Positions 32,585 through 42,476 of a DNA stretch of 64,000 bases are shown here, one piece after another. The number at the start of each line of letters is the position of its first letter. The stretch's first letter is position 1. The notes beneath the pieces were generated by a model, which was given only the letters and a program-made list of their open reading frames with translations, did not search any database and was not told the origin of the DNA. Source of the DNA: Ktedonobacteraceae bacterium (GTDB lineage Bacteria; Chloroflexota; Ktedonobacteria; Ktedonobacterales; Ktedonobacteraceae); the NCBI GenBank assembly GCA_035653615.1, contig DASRBN010000018.1, positions 49,595 through 113,594 of the forward strand, in the 5' to 3' direction. The translations under genes were made by a program, and so were the position numbers.

Positions 32585-33406
32585 ATGATCGAGCGAGCGA
32601 GGGATGAGGTAGCCTCCTACTATTATTATGACAGCCACCCCACCGAGGAGGATCTGATGGGGGAGTCACCATCGCACGCCGCCCTGGTTCATTATCTGAT
32701 GGAAGTCCTGACCTGGCTGTTTCGCGATCAGCTGTGCGCCGTCTATGAAAACTTCAATTTCTACCAGACCAATAACAGGAATGAAAAGCCACTCGCCCCT
32801 GATATCGCTGTCATCAAGGGCGCCCAATACCTTCCCGTCCGTAGCTGGCGCATTGGCGTGACCGGGCCTGCTCCACAGGTGGTCTTCGAAATTGCGTCCG
32901 AGGAGACCTGGATGCGCGACCTGCTGGAAAAGCCAGATCGCTATGCAAGGATGGGGGTTCAGGAATATTTTGCCTATGACCCGAACCAGCCGCAGGTGTG
33001 GCGCAATCAACCTTACCGGCTCTGTGGATGGCGGCTCGACAAAGAGAGTGGTCTGATGCAGCAGATAATCCCCGGTCCTGATGGACGCTTATGGAGCGAG
33101 CAACTCGACAGCCTGCTGATTCCCGATGGTCCTAAGCTTCACCTCTATGATTATGCCGGCGATGTGCGGTTAACAAGAAGTGGGGCCGAGGCCATGGCCC
33201 GGCAAGCCGCCGAGAGGCGAGCAGCAACTGAAGCACAATCCAGGCGCTTCGCCGAGAGACGCGCTCAAGCCGCCGAGAGGCGAATGCAGGCTGAATTGCA
33301 GGCTCGCCAGATAGCCGAGAGGCGAGCGCAGGAGGAGGCCGAGAAAGCACGCCTGCTTGCTGAGAGACTGCGCTCCCTCGGTATCGACCCGGATCAGGTA
33401 CTTTAG
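32585..33406 (+). CDS. Uma2-family (DUF820) putative nuclease with C-terminal repeat coiled coil
   Basis: 273 residues. The PD-(D/E)XK-like core is visible: APDIAVIKG (Asp), VVFEIASEET (Glu) and DLLEKPDRYARMGVQEYFAYD, the family hallmark. The last ~85 residues form a charged helix of repeats around AERRA (AAERRAATEAQ, FAERRAQAAERR, IAERRAQEEAEK) ending LRSLGIDPDQVL, a common Uma2 ending. Uma2 proteins are often present in many copies in cyanobacteria and Chloroflexota; their role is not established. AAGGAG lies before the ATG. Confidence 0.85.
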   Translation: MIERARDEVASYYYYDSHPTEEDLMGESPSHAALVHYLMEVLTWLFRDQLCAVYENFNFYQTNNRNEKPLAPDIAVIKGAQYLPVRSWRIGVTGPAPQVVFEIASEETWMRDLLEKPDRYARMGVQEYFAYDPNQPQVWRNQPYRLCGWRLDKESGLMQQIIPGPDGRLWSEQLDSLLIPDGPKLHLYDYAGDVRLTRSGAEAMARQAAERRAATEAQSRRFAERRAQAAERRMQAELQARQIAERRAQEEAEKARLLAERLRSLGIDPDQVL

Positions 33407-33506
33407 GCGCGCTTGCCAGAAACGCATCCATGCTCTATCATATAACAAGGCGTCCGTCATGGATCATTTTTTGAAATGTTACCTCACCTGAGAATGATAG
33501 AGCAGT

Positions 33507-35087
33507 ATGGCTACATTAATAAAAAATTCGCCCGGGAATAAAAGTAGCAAGAAGCCCCACAAAAAAAAGGTGCTTTCGCCCCGGCAGCGTTTCAAGCGGC
33601 GGCTTCTCTATAAATTGCGCCATCCCGCGGATACCGTCTGGGGATGGCTCAGTTCGGTGCGCACCGCTATTTTTCTCATCTCGGCTATTGCCCTGGTCAG
33701 TCTGATCGGCATTTATTTTGTGCAGGCCCCCGGCGAAGTACTAAACGACCCGACCGCCTATGCCGCCTGGGTGCAGCAAAATGCTTTGCCCCGCTACGGC
33801 TCGCTCACACCGGTCTACGATAGCCTGCAGTTTTTCAAAATCTTCTCCAGCTGGTATTTCATGCTCCTGCTCACCATCCTGGCCTTGAGCATCGTCGTCT
33901 GCACGCTGAACCGCGCGCCCGCCATCTGGCAGAATTTCCGCCATCCCTTGCTGAGGCGCAGCGATAAATTCTATGTGAACGCACTTGAACGCGCCGAATT
34001 CTCTCATCATGATGCCGTATCGTGGACGCAGATGGCCCTGCGCAGGCGTCATTATCGCGTGCGCAGCGTCGTTGGAGAGGATGAAATCACCTATCTCTAT
34101 GCCAACAAAAATTCCTGGGCCACACTCTCTACATTTGTCTTTCACGCCGCGCTGGTCACGCTCTTGCTGGCCGGTGTCCTCTCGCAGTGGCATGGCTTCG
34201 CGCCCGATAGCCCCGCCAGGCGCTTCCTGCCCGCGCCAATCGTCAGCCTTTCAGACAGCCTGGCCGGGTTTACCTTTGATCAGGCGTTACCCGATGGACA
34301 GAGCGCAATCGTCTATCCTCGCGGCACCCCGCATAATATCAGTTTTCGCGCCAACTCTTTTCGCGCTACTTTTGACCCCAAAACCGGCCTGCCCACCGAT
34401 TATGTCACCGACCTCAGCGTCTATAAGGATGGCGAGCTGGTCGCGCACAGCGACCACCTGCGCGTCAACGATCCGCTCTCCTATGATGGCATCGTCTTCC
34501 ACCAGTCCTCGCTGATCCCATCGGTCAATATCACCATCAGCGATGCGAACGGCTGCCTGCTCTGCGATGAGCCAATCGTACTCGATCAAACCGCCAACAT
34601 TTCCCCCAACCTCACCGTGGATTACGCCAATGGCATACCGGTGCCTGGCACGAACATGACGGTCAGCGTCCTGTTCCGGCATCTTCCATCTCAACAGCTC
34701 GCCCAGGTGCAGGATCCGATCATACTGGTCGGCGTCGGCGTGCCGGGCGCGCCTGTTAACCAGGATAAAGTGCTGGTCAACCTGCGCCCGGGGCAAACAC
34801 TTCCCAGTTTCGACAAGCAGTGGAAGGTCACACTGAACAGTGCCAGCGAGGCCACGGTCCTGCTTGTGACCAGAGACACGGGTTCCATCCTGGTCTGGCC
34901 GACGGCGGTTATCTTGATCCTGAGCCTGTGCGTCACATTTTATTTCCCACAGCGCCGCATCTGGGTGCGCATCTCCGGCCAGCGCGTGCAAATGGCCGCA
35001 CTGCGCGAACACTTCACGAATATCCGTACCGATTTGCTCAGCGTTACAAAGGAAGCCAGGATGTATGAAAAAGTTGTAGAGAGTTAA
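33507..35087 (+). CDS. resB: Cytochrome c biogenesis protein ResB/Ccs1
   Basis: 526 residues. Pattern of ResB: WGWLSSVRTAIFLISAIALV (first helix), GIYF then SLQFFKIFSSWYFMLLLTIL (second helix pair), SWATLSTFVFHAALVTLLLA with conserved His (third). A large outer domain follows (LRVNDPLSYDGIVFHQSSL), and a C-terminal helix (ILVWPTAVILILSLCVTFYF) ends it. ResB works with ResC/CcsA to bring haem to apocytochrome c outside the membrane. ResC/CcsA is not in this window. An N-terminal basic stretch (~50 residues) precedes the first helix. Confidence 0.88.
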   Translation: MATLIKNSPGNKSSKKPHKKKVLSPRQRFKRRLLYKLRHPADTVWGWLSSVRTAIFLISAIALVSLIGIYFVQAPGEVLNDPTAYAAWVQQNALPRYGSLTPVYDSLQFFKIFSSWYFMLLLTILALSIVVCTLNRAPAIWQNFRHPLLRRSDKFYVNALERAEFSHHDAVSWTQMALRRRHYRVRSVVGEDEITYLYANKNSWATLSTFVFHAALVTLLLAGVLSQWHGFAPDSPARRFLPAPIVSLSDSLAGFTFDQALPDGQSAIVYPRGTPHNISFRANSFRATFDPKTGLPTDYVTDLSVYKDGELVAHSDHLRVNDPLSYDGIVFHQSSLIPSVNITISDANGCLLCDEPIVLDQTANISPNLTVDYANGIPVPGTNMTVSVLFRHLPSQQLAQVQDPIILVGVGVPGAPVNQDKVLVNLRPGQTLPSFDKQWKVTLNSASEATVLLVTRDTGSILVWPTAVILILSLCVTFYFPQRRIWVRISGQRVQMAALREHFTNIRTDLLSVTKEARMYEKVVES

Positions 35088-35116
35088 CCAACCAGGCGAG
35101 TGTGCTGCTCAAACCA

Positions 35117-35145
35117 TTGACAGCCTTTTGCTCCTGATATATTCT
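35117..35145 (+). promoter_or_regulatory. Promoter of the Rrf2-family gene
   Basis: TTGACA, a 17-base spacer and TATTCT, close to consensus, 60 bases before the start codon. Just downstream AATATAAAGCC precedes the ribosome site GGAGGA. Confidence 0.7.
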
Positions 35146-35204
35146 AGCAATATAAAGCCATCAATGGAACTGGTCGCGTCGCACACTGGAGGATAAAGGA
35201 CAGC

Positions 35205-35642
35205 ATGAAATTAACCATGAAAGGCGATTATGGCTTGCGCGCCATGCTCGATATGGCCGCCTATTATGGGCAGGGACCGATTGAAAGCGCCGATATCGCC
35301 AATCGCCAATACATACCCGAGCAATATCTCGACCAGATTCTGATGGCGCTGCGTAAAGAAGGTCTGGTGAAAAGTGTCCGCGGCCCCAGGGGCGGTCATA
35401 TGCTTGCGAAACCCCCATCGCATATCACTATGGGCGAAGTGATGCATGCCCTTGAGGGATATGTGCCTCCCATGGAATGCTTGCCCAACCCGGATTTTTG
35501 TAAGCTCTCGCCCGGATGCGCCCTGCGCGAAGTCTGGCAAAAAATCGACGCAATGACCCAGCAGGTCCTCAATACGACAACGATTGAAGAACTGGCGCAG
35601 CGACATCGCACCGGCAGCAACGAAACAATGTATTATATTTGA
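35205..35642 (+). CDS. Rrf2-family transcriptional regulator, probable Fe-S sensor
   Basis: 145 residues. Winged-helix DNA-binding domain (MKGDYGLRAMLDMAAYYGQG, YLDQILMALRKEGLVKSVRG, PRGGHMLAK). Three cysteines at 92, 99 and 105 in ECLPNPDFCKLSPGC match the cluster-binding loop of IscR/NsrR-type members, so an iron-sulfur cofactor sensing Fe-S status, NO or redox state is likely. CymR-type cysteine regulators share the fold but lack these cysteines. A cysteine synthase-like gene follows two genes on; the shared theme is sulfur or Fe-S supply. It has its own promoter. Confidence 0.88.
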   Translation: MKLTMKGDYGLRAMLDMAAYYGQGPIESADIANRQYIPEQYLDQILMALRKEGLVKSVRGPRGGHMLAKPPSHITMGEVMHALEGYVPPMECLPNPDFCKLSPGCALREVWQKIDAMTQQVLNTTTIEELAQRHRTGSNETMYYI

Positions 35643-35696
35643 CCGGGGAAAACTCATTATTCGCCCTTGTATTTTATAAAATGGGAGCGGTAGCAA

Positions 35697-36092
35697 GTGG
35701 TTGTGAACTGGCAAGACCCACCAGGTGATGACAAATTGATAGCCATCGTCGAAGATGATGCGGCTCTCGCAAACCTCTTCCGTGATATCCTGGCATACGA
35801 TGGACGCTGGCGCCTGTGTATTTTTGCCGACGGGCAGGATGCCAGAGACCAGCTGCCTGAGCTACACGCCTCCCTCATCATTTTAGACGTTGGACTGCCC
35901 AACCTGGACGGCGTATCGCTTTATAAAATACTGCGCGGGCACAACAATACCCGCAATACACCAATCATCGTCATTAGTGGCAGCCATGACTGGGAACTCC
36001 ATCGCATGGGCTTGCAAAAAGGCATCCTGCTCCGCAAACCCTTTAACGTGCAAGAATTGCTTTTTATGATCTCGGCCTTGCTGGATGCCTGA
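35697..36092 (+). CDS. Single-domain response regulator receiver
   Basis: 131 residues from GTG with GGGAGCGG upstream (a second GTG six bases on is possible). Receiver fold only: acidic pocket AIVEDDAALANLFRD, phosphorylated Asp64 in IILDVGLPNLDG, switch Ser94 in VISGSHD, Lys114 in LLRKPFNVQEL. No output domain, so it acts by protein contact or as a phosphate relay. Its end overlaps the start of the cysteine-synthase-like gene by eight bases. No kinase is adjacent. Confidence 0.85.
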   Translation: MVVNWQDPPGDDKLIAIVEDDAALANLFRDILAYDGRWRLCIFADGQDARDQLPELHASLIILDVGLPNLDGVSLYKILRGHNNTRNTPIIVISGSHDWELHRMGLQKGILLRKPFNVQELLFMISALLDA

Positions 36093-37044
36093 AAGAAAAA
36101 TTATGACCCACTGGGAAAAAGATACCACCGAACTCATCGGTCGCACGCCACTTGTCGCATTGAAGCGCGTGACTGCCGGTATGCCGGCCACCGTGCTTGC
36201 GAAACTCGAAATGTTCAGCCCCGGCGGCAGCGTTAAAGATCGCGCCGCCTTACAAATGATCTGCGAAGCAGAATCGCAAGGACTACTGCGCCCCGGCGGT
36301 ACTATCACCGAACCATCAAGCGGCAACATGGCCATATCCCTTGCCTGGATCGCCGCCGCCCGTGGCTATTCATGCATTCTCACCATGCCTGATACTATCC
36401 ACATCGAGCGACGCCTGCTCTTGCAGCGCTTCGGCGCGCAGGTCATCCTCACACCCGGAAACCAGGGCATGCGTGGAGCCATCAATAAGGTCACCGAACT
36501 GCGCACTACCCGCCCCAACTGCTGGTACCCGCAGCAATTTTACAACCAGGCCAACCCGCGTGCTCATCGCGAAGGTACAGCACTTGAAATCTGGCAGGAC
36601 ACAGCAGGGGCCGTCGATATCGTCGTCATCGGCGTTGGCACCGGCGGAACATTAACCGGTGTCGCCGAAGGCATACGCGCCCGCAAGCCATCGCTTGAAG
36701 TCGTAGCCGTCGAACCCGCCTCCTGCGCGATCCTATCGGGTGGCCGCCCCGGCCCACACCGCATCGAAGGCCTCGGCGCGGGCTTTATCCCGGATACGCT
36801 TCGCCGCGACCTCATCGACCGCGTTATTCCAGTTACCGATGCCGATGCCACCGCCGCCGCCATCCGCATCATGCGCGAAGAAGGCCTTTCTATCGGTATC
36901 AGCAGTGGTGCGGCAGCCTGGGCCGCCCTGCAGGAAGCGAGCAAAGAAGAGAATCGCGGCAAAGTCATTGTTACCATCTTCCCCAGCGCCGCCGAACGCT
37001 ACCTCCATTCCATCCTCTTTGATGACCTTCGGGCCACATCGTAA
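36085..37044 (+). CDS. Cysteine synthase-like PLP enzyme (O-acetylserine sulfhydrylase/CBS-type)
   Basis: 319 residues. DTTELIGRTPLVAL is the usual entry motif; the PLP lysine is Lys51 in SPGGSVKDRAA. EPSSGNMAISLA stands in for the T-S-G-N-T-G substrate loop, with Ser-Ser and Met-Ala changes. GVGTGGTLTGVA binds the cofactor phosphate, and GISSGAAAWAAL closes the site. It should make cysteine or a related beta-substituted alanine; the altered loop leaves the acceptor substrate open. Translation probably couples with the receiver gene (ATGCCTGA overlap); Met7 is an alternative start. Confidence 0.87.
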   Translation: MPERKIMTHWEKDTTELIGRTPLVALKRVTAGMPATVLAKLEMFSPGGSVKDRAALQMICEAESQGLLRPGGTITEPSSGNMAISLAWIAAARGYSCILTMPDTIHIERRLLLQRFGAQVILTPGNQGMRGAINKVTELRTTRPNCWYPQQFYNQANPRAHREGTALEIWQDTAGAVDIVVIGVGTGGTLTGVAEGIRARKPSLEVVAVEPASCAILSGGRPGPHRIEGLGAGFIPDTLRRDLIDRVIPVTDADATAAAIRIMREEGLSIGISSGAAAWAALQEASKEENRGKVIVTIFPSAAERYLHSILFDDLRATS

Positions 37045-37162
37045 CCGCTCGTATCCCTCATTCGTAGTGAACTACGAGTTTCAAGCTCTACTGGAAACGG
37101 CTCTGTTACCTGGATGCCATTTTCGGCGTATATGATGAAGTGGCCATCTAGATCAATGAGAA

Positions 37163-38008
37163 GTGGCGAAGAAAAACATGATCGAATCCCAGGAAGCTCC
37201 CTTTATCTACCGGCTGAAACGAACATCGTACCTGCATACCCGGCGAATAGCGTGGCTACTAATAGCCGGTTCTTTTGTATGCGCAGTCGCCTGCATACTA
37301 CTGAGTCTGCGGCTCTTTCCAACGTACTCGCACACGTTTACCCTCTATCTCAAATGGCAAGATGCCCTGCTTGCCACCCTGGTATTTACCGCGCTGCTGG
37401 CTCTCGGCAGCTGCGTGCTTGTGCTCCGGTTCCTTTATGCCCTACAAGCCGGATACTCCCGCTGGATGCTACAGCTGCAAGGCAACACATTCACGGGTAG
37501 AGATCTCTCGCCCAAAAACCTGTCCAGCATTTACTGGTTAGTGAGTACCGTTTTTGGCTGCTTTCTCGCCGCCCTTGTCGGGCTTGTACCACTTATTTTG
37601 ATTGGTTGGACCCTGCGCCTGCCACATCCCTTGCTCGTCGTCCTGGGAACCTCCCTGGCCAGTATCCTGAGCCTGGCAGGATTGATCGTCACCGCTATAG
37701 CGCTGGCTTTTGTCCTGATTGGCTTCGCCGGCAGCATCTCATTTTGCCGCAAGATGGGCGCCCCTCAAACCTATAACCTCACGCAACAGGCATCCATCAG
37801 CATCAATGGCTTCGTTCTCTCGATCCTCTATCCCGACCAGCAGGAATCGCTCTTCGATCTCAACCTGCTCGAACCAGCCGACGCCCGCCACCTCTTACAT
37901 CTTCTCCATGAACGCTGGTTCGCCGCGCAATCCGATTGGAACCCTACTCTGGGCCAGGAGATCGAAGAAGCCCTGTGCCAGGCAGAACGCGCCGCCCTGA
38001 CCGTGTGA
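37163..38008 (+). CDS. Multi-spanning membrane protein of unknown function
   Basis: 281 residues from GTG, or 276 from the ATG at 37178. Four to five hydrophobic segments (about 28-50, 66-92, 126-150, 158-190). These are followed by a soluble C-terminal part (ILYPDQQESLFDLNLLEPADARHLLHLLHERW). No recognised motif. Hydrophobic composition and absence of frame disruptions indicate a real gene. Confidence 0.65.
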   Translation: MAKKNMIESQEAPFIYRLKRTSYLHTRRIAWLLIAGSFVCAVACILLSLRLFPTYSHTFTLYLKWQDALLATLVFTALLALGSCVLVLRFLYALQAGYSRWMLQLQGNTFTGRDLSPKNLSSIYWLVSTVFGCFLAALVGLVPLILIGWTLRLPHPLLVVLGTSLASILSLAGLIVTAIALAFVLIGFAGSISFCRKMGAPQTYNLTQQASISINGFVLSILYPDQQESLFDLNLLEPADARHLLHLLHERWFAAQSDWNPTLGQEIEEALCQAERAALTV

Positions 38009-38116
38009 AAGAGGTGACCTCCCAAATCTCCCCTTGCGCGAACCGGCACTTTGTTATGTATAATAGGTGCGGGTTCCACAACAAACGAAAAGAAACACAG
38101 GAGAAAAAAAACAGTT

Positions 38117-39025
38117 ATGCGACTTGGTTTGCAAGTTCCCAATTTCACGTGGCCCAATGGCCAGGCCAATCTCGGCGATACCTTTGGCCTGATCGCCCAA
38201 CGGGCAGAGCGCGCGGGCCTCTACAGCCTGTGGGTAATGGACCACTTTTTCCAGATTCCCAATGTTGGCCCGGTGGAAAACGAAATGCTTGAAGGATGGA
38301 GCGCGCTGGCTTTCGCCGCCGGCCGCACCAATCGCATCAAATTAGGCACCATGGTCACCGGTGTAACCTATAGATATCCCGGTATTCTGGTTAAAACCGC
38401 TACAACCCTCGATGTCCTTTCCCACGGGCGCGCCTACCTTGGTATTGGCGCCGCCTGGAACGAGCAAGAGCATCGTGGCCTGGGCGTGCCTTTCCCGCCA
38501 CTGAAAGAGCGTTTCGAGCGCCTGGAAGAGACGTTACAGATTGCGCTCCAGATGTGGTCAGGCAACGAAGAGGCCTTCAACGGCAAACACTACCAGCTCG
38601 AGCGCCCGCTCAGTTCGCCCCAACCGGTGCAGAAGCCGCATCCACCTGTTTTGATCGGTGGAACCGGCGAGCGCAAAACACTGCGCCTGGTCGCGCAATA
38701 TGCCGATGCCTGTAATATCTTCGCCCGTATCGGCAAAGATGAATTGCAGCGTAAATTGCAAATCCTGCGCGAGCATTGCGAAGCCATCGGACGCCCCTAT
38801 GAGCAAATCGAAAAGACGACCCTGGATTCACTGAAGATCACGCGCAATGGCGGCGGCGACGCCATCACTCCGGCCCAGGCTATTGACCGCTTCGCCGAAC
38901 TCGCGGCGCTCGGCATAGACCAGGCCATCTTCAGCCTTCGCAACGTCTCTGACCTGGAGCCTTTCGATCTGCTCATGACTGAGATCGTTCCCGCCGTCTC
39001 GAAAATCGTCCCCGCCGGGCGCTAA
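38117..39025 (+). CDS. LLM-class F420-dependent oxidoreductase
   Basis: 302 residues from the ATG with AGGAG upstream; the longer frame has no ribosome site. Luciferase-like TIM barrel: LGLQVPNFTWPNG, SLWVMDHFF, TNRIKLGTMVTGVTYRYP, LDVLSHGRAYLGIGAAWNEQEH, PPVLIGGTGERKTLRLVAQYADACN. The last two phrases are typical of F420-using members. It transfers hydride between F420 and an unknown substrate. With the PPOX protein at 3 kb it supports F420 metabolism in the host. Confidence 0.88.
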   Translation: MRLGLQVPNFTWPNGQANLGDTFGLIAQRAERAGLYSLWVMDHFFQIPNVGPVENEMLEGWSALAFAAGRTNRIKLGTMVTGVTYRYPGILVKTATTLDVLSHGRAYLGIGAAWNEQEHRGLGVPFPPLKERFERLEETLQIALQMWSGNEEAFNGKHYQLERPLSSPQPVQKPHPPVLIGGTGERKTLRLVAQYADACNIFARIGKDELQRKLQILREHCEAIGRPYEQIEKTTLDSLKITRNGGGDAITPAQAIDRFAELAALGIDQAIFSLRNVSDLEPFDLLMTEIVPAVSKIVPAGR

Positions 39026-39447
39026 CCGGTACGGTTCGGGTGTGTATCGCCGTATCATCGACCCTCCAGGGCGATTGCAACGGTGATACACTTTGACAAA
39101 TGAATTGAATAATATGCCCGCCCACCAGGCCCCTGGGACTCGCCCAAGGGGCCGATTCTCATCATCACCCCCGACTTCTTTTCCCAATTTCCTCAACAAC
39201 TTGCAATACTTTTAAGATTCTGGCGTCTTATGATTATGAGAGCTGCTTTTGCCAGCCTATACACTCTATGCTATGATTGAAGTGCAGCTCGTCCTATGAA
39301 ATACATCATTGGGCCGCTCTCACGCTTCAAAGAGTACGACAATACTCGTATTTTTTATTCGCTCGCTCTATCAAAGCAATCGAGAGAGGTCACATCTTGC
39401 TGGCGTAATATACCTATAGATATTTACTCGTTTAGAAAGAAGCCATC
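39026..39447. other. Intergenic stretch before the permease cluster
   Basis: About 420 bases. Near 39145 a short fragment resembling repeat family A (AAGGGGCCGATTCTCATC) is visible. Several AT-rich tracts occur just upstream of the permease (39400-39440) and probably contain its promoter, but no clear -35/-10 pair was found. No gene is supported. Confidence 0.5.
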
Positions 39448-42400
39448 ATGAGTCGTTCGGTCTCCCAGGTTTCTCGCAGGCCCGGTCGTACCGGTCTGGC
39501 CGCGTTTCCCTCTATGGTGACGCTTGCCCTCTGGCAACTGCGTCAGACCTGGCGTTTGCTGCTGATTGTCGGCGCAGGCATGATCGCAGCTGTAATACTC
39601 GTTTGCGCTGTGCCTCTCTATTCTCAGGTCACTATGAGCGCCGGGCTGCGCGACGCCCTCAACGCCTCTCCTCTCGCGAATGCCATCACTATTACCAGTT
39701 CTGCTCCGCTCGTCTCACAGCAAGCTATCGGCCAGGTTCAGCAGCAACTGAATCAGGAAATGCAGAGCAACCTTGGTCCGTTCATCAACAGCACGCCCCA
39801 GGTTTCTGTGCAAAGCCAGGGCATCAATATCAACACCTTTGACCAGGTGCAGCTGATCGGCGCTTCCATACCCCAGGTTCGCTCGCACGTCAAACTACTG
39901 CAAGGCCAGCTCCCACACGATTCTGCTGTAGAGGCAACTCCTGGTGCCTGTCCTGCTGCCTCTGGTGCCTGTCCCCTCGAAATTGCCATCACTCCCCAGG
40001 CCGCGCAGAATCTGCATATCCAAATCGGCTCGCAACTTTCCGCGAATCTTGTATTCGACAACAGCGCGGCTCTGACTCAAACGACTGTAACGCTGCCCTT
40101 ACAGGTCGTTGGCATCTTTGAGCCGCTATCCCAGAATGATCCATACTGGTATGGCGCCAGCTTTGCCCGCCAGCCGCTCAGTGCCAAAGGCTCGCTCTAT
40201 CCCTCGCTCGTCTCTAACCAGGCATTTATCACCATATTTGATCGGATTTCACGCCAGGTCATAAGTAAACCTGGCCTCGCAAGCGGAACTACGCTCGTCG
40301 GGCCGGTCACCCTATCCGAATACTACACGTTCGATACTTCACATATCGACATCAACAGGCTCGATGATCTGGCCAATGGCCTTAACAACGTCCTTGCCGA
40401 CCTCTCCAACAAGCCTGTTGTTCCCGGCTATATCGAGAAAACCCAGTCCAACGGTCCTAGCGACCTGCTCGATAGCTATAGTAATCGCATTGACGTTGTG
40501 CGCATCCCCGTGCAGAGCGTGGCATATCTCATCGTCGGCCTCGTCCTCTTTTTTGTCAGCCTCATGACCGATCTGCTCGTAGACCGCCAATCTGCCGCCA
40601 TCGCCATGCTGCGTAGCCGGGGAGCCAGCCACCGCCAGATTTTTAGCTCGCTCATTATTCAGAGCATCGGTGCCGGCATCATTGCCTTGCTGGTAGGACC
40701 CCTGCTCGCCATTCTATCCGCCGCACTGCTGGCGCGCCTTACCTTATCTGCCGCCGACCAGGGAGTGCTCAACCTCATCACCGCTAACCCTGTGCCGGTT
40801 GCTCTCGGCCTCTACCTCTCGGCACTCATTGCTGTAGGCGTCGCGGTCCTCGCCATGATCGTTGCCATCTATCGCGCCACGCGCCTGGACGTGCTGACCC
40901 TACGCCGCGAGGCCGCCCGCGCCAGCAATCGTCCTCTGTGGTTGCGCATGGGCGTGGATATGCTCGCCGGCGTCGTGGCACTCACCGGCTATGCCTTCTC
41001 GGTCTATATCACCAGCCCTGGCATCCTGGATGATCGCACCCGTGTCCTCATCCTACCCCCCATGACGCTTGTCGGCGCGACATTCTTACTGCTTGGTTGT
41101 ACCCTGCTCTTCTTGCGCATCTTCCCATTCGTGCTAAACTTCGCCGCCAACCAGGCCGCGCGCAGCCGCAGCGCAACGCCTGTCCTTGCCCTGGCACAGA
41201 TGGCCCGCGCCCCACGTCAATCATTGCGCGTCATCCTCCTGCTCGCCCTCGCCATCGCGTTCGCCATCTTTACCCTGTCGTTTAACGCTTCGCAGGCAAA
41301 TCGCATCCCGCAGGTTGTGAATTACCAGGTCGGCGCCGATTTCAGCGGCACCTATCCCAGCAATGATCGCCTCGCCACGCAATCCCTGGCTCAGCAGACG
41401 TCCGCGTTCACCCACATTCCTGGCGTCACCGCTGCCTCCATTGGCTACGAATCATCCACACGCGCTTCTGAGAGCGGCGTTAACCTCTCCATGGAACTGC
41501 GCGCCGTCGATACACGCACCTTTGCCAGCACCGCCATCTGGACCGCGCAGGATTCCTCGCAATCGCTGTCCTCCTTGCTGCCCCTCTTAAAGGCGCCACC
41601 CTCACAAAATGTGCCTGCTATCGTCGATACCGCGGCCTGGAACAACCTCCATCTCTCAATCGGCTCGCCTTTCACGCTTACCGATTACAGCAATACCATC
41701 AATTTCGTCGCCGTCGCCGAGGTCAACTACATTCCTACCGTCAATGATAGCGCCCAGACCAGCGGCACCAACGATTACGTTCCCTTTGGCGGTGTGCTCG
41801 TAGACTACCAGACCTATGCCGCGGCGACTAGAGGCGCTGGTGGCGCCAATCCTATCCCCACCACAGTCTGGCTGCGTACCGCGGATGACCCCGCGTCCCT
41901 GGCAAGCGTGCGTCATGCCCTGAGTACCGGCAGTACCGCCCTTACCGGCGTCAACGACCGCCGGGCCATCACCACTGCCCTGCTCAATGACCCGCTCTAC
42001 CTCGTGCTGATCGGCGTACTCGTGATCGGCTCGCTGACCGCCCTCGTGCTTGCCCTTATCGGCAACCTTACCGTCTCCTGGCTCAGCGCCCGCAGTCGTC
42101 AGATCAATTTCGCCGTCATGCGCGCCCTCGGCAGCACGCCGCCGCAGATTGCCGGCGTGTTGACATGGGAACAGAGCCTCGTCTATGCCATTGCTATCGG
42201 GCTGGGAGTCGCTTTCGGTGTTCTGCTCTCCTTCCTTGTGCTGCCAGCCTTCGTCTTTACCACCGTCACCACCAGTGGCAGCGTCAACCAGTTCAGTACC
42301 GGCGAGTTTTATGTCGTCCAGAACGTCCCGCCCATCCAGATGATTATTCCCGGCCTGCTCGTCAGTATCGCCCTTGGTATCCTGGTCGCCATCTGCCTGC

Positions 42401-42474
42401 TTGCCGTTGGCTTGATGGTGCGCGTCGTCTCGCGCCCATCTATCAGCATGACTCTAAGATTTAGTGAGGATTAA
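39448..42474 (+). CDS. Giant FtsX-type ABC permease, paralogue 1
   Basis: 1008 residues. An N-terminal helix (LLLIVGAGMIAAVILVCAVP) is followed by a ~290-residue outer domain. Next come the first FtsX core (YLIVGLVLFFVSLMTDLLVD, AIAMLRSRGASHRQIFSSLI) and further helices to ~590. A second outer domain follows, then the last FtsX core (VSWLSARSRQINFAVMRALG, IAGVLTWEQSLVYAIAIGLG) and a tail ending SED. The MLRSRGAS and VMRALGS loops contact the ATPase. This is a MacB/LolC-like mechanotransmitting exporter rather than an importer. The ATPase gene starts two bases after its stop. Confidence 0.88.
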   Translation: MSRSVSQVSRRPGRTGLAAFPSMVTLALWQLRQTWRLLLIVGAGMIAAVILVCAVPLYSQVTMSAGLRDALNASPLANAITITSSAPLVSQQAIGQVQQQLNQEMQSNLGPFINSTPQVSVQSQGININTFDQVQLIGASIPQVRSHVKLLQGQLPHDSAVEATPGACPAASGACPLEIAITPQAAQNLHIQIGSQLSANLVFDNSAALTQTTVTLPLQVVGIFEPLSQNDPYWYGASFARQPLSAKGSLYPSLVSNQAFITIFDRISRQVISKPGLASGTTLVGPVTLSEYYTFDTSHIDINRLDDLANGLNNVLADLSNKPVVPGYIEKTQSNGPSDLLDSYSNRIDVVRIPVQSVAYLIVGLVLFFVSLMTDLLVDRQSAAIAMLRSRGASHRQIFSSLIIQSIGAGIIALLVGPLLAILSAALLARLTLSAADQGVLNLITANPVPVALGLYLSALIAVGVAVLAMIVAIYRATRLDVLTLRREAARASNRPLWLRMGVDMLAGVVALTGYAFSVYITSPGILDDRTRVLILPPMTLVGATFLLLGCTLLFLRIFPFVLNFAANQAARSRSATPVLALAQMARAPRQSLRVILLLALAIAFAIFTLSFNASQANRIPQVVNYQVGADFSGTYPSNDRLATQSLAQQTSAFTHIPGVTAASIGYESSTRASESGVNLSMELRAVDTRTFASTAIWTAQDSSQSLSSLLPLLKAPPSQNVPAIVDTAAWNNLHLSIGSPFTLTDYSNTINFVAVAEVNYIPTVNDSAQTSGTNDYVPFGGVLVDYQTYAAATRGAGGANPIPTTVWLRTADDPASLASVRHALSTGSTALTGVNDRRAITTALLNDPLYLVLIGVLVIGSLTALVLALIGNLTVSWLSARSRQINFAVMRALGSTPPQIAGVLTWEQSLVYAIAIGLGVAFGVLLSFLVLPAFVFTTVTTSGSVNQFSTGEFYVVQNVPPIQMIIPGLLVSIALGILVAICLLAVGLMVRVVSRPSISMTLRFSED

Positions 42475-42476
42475 GT

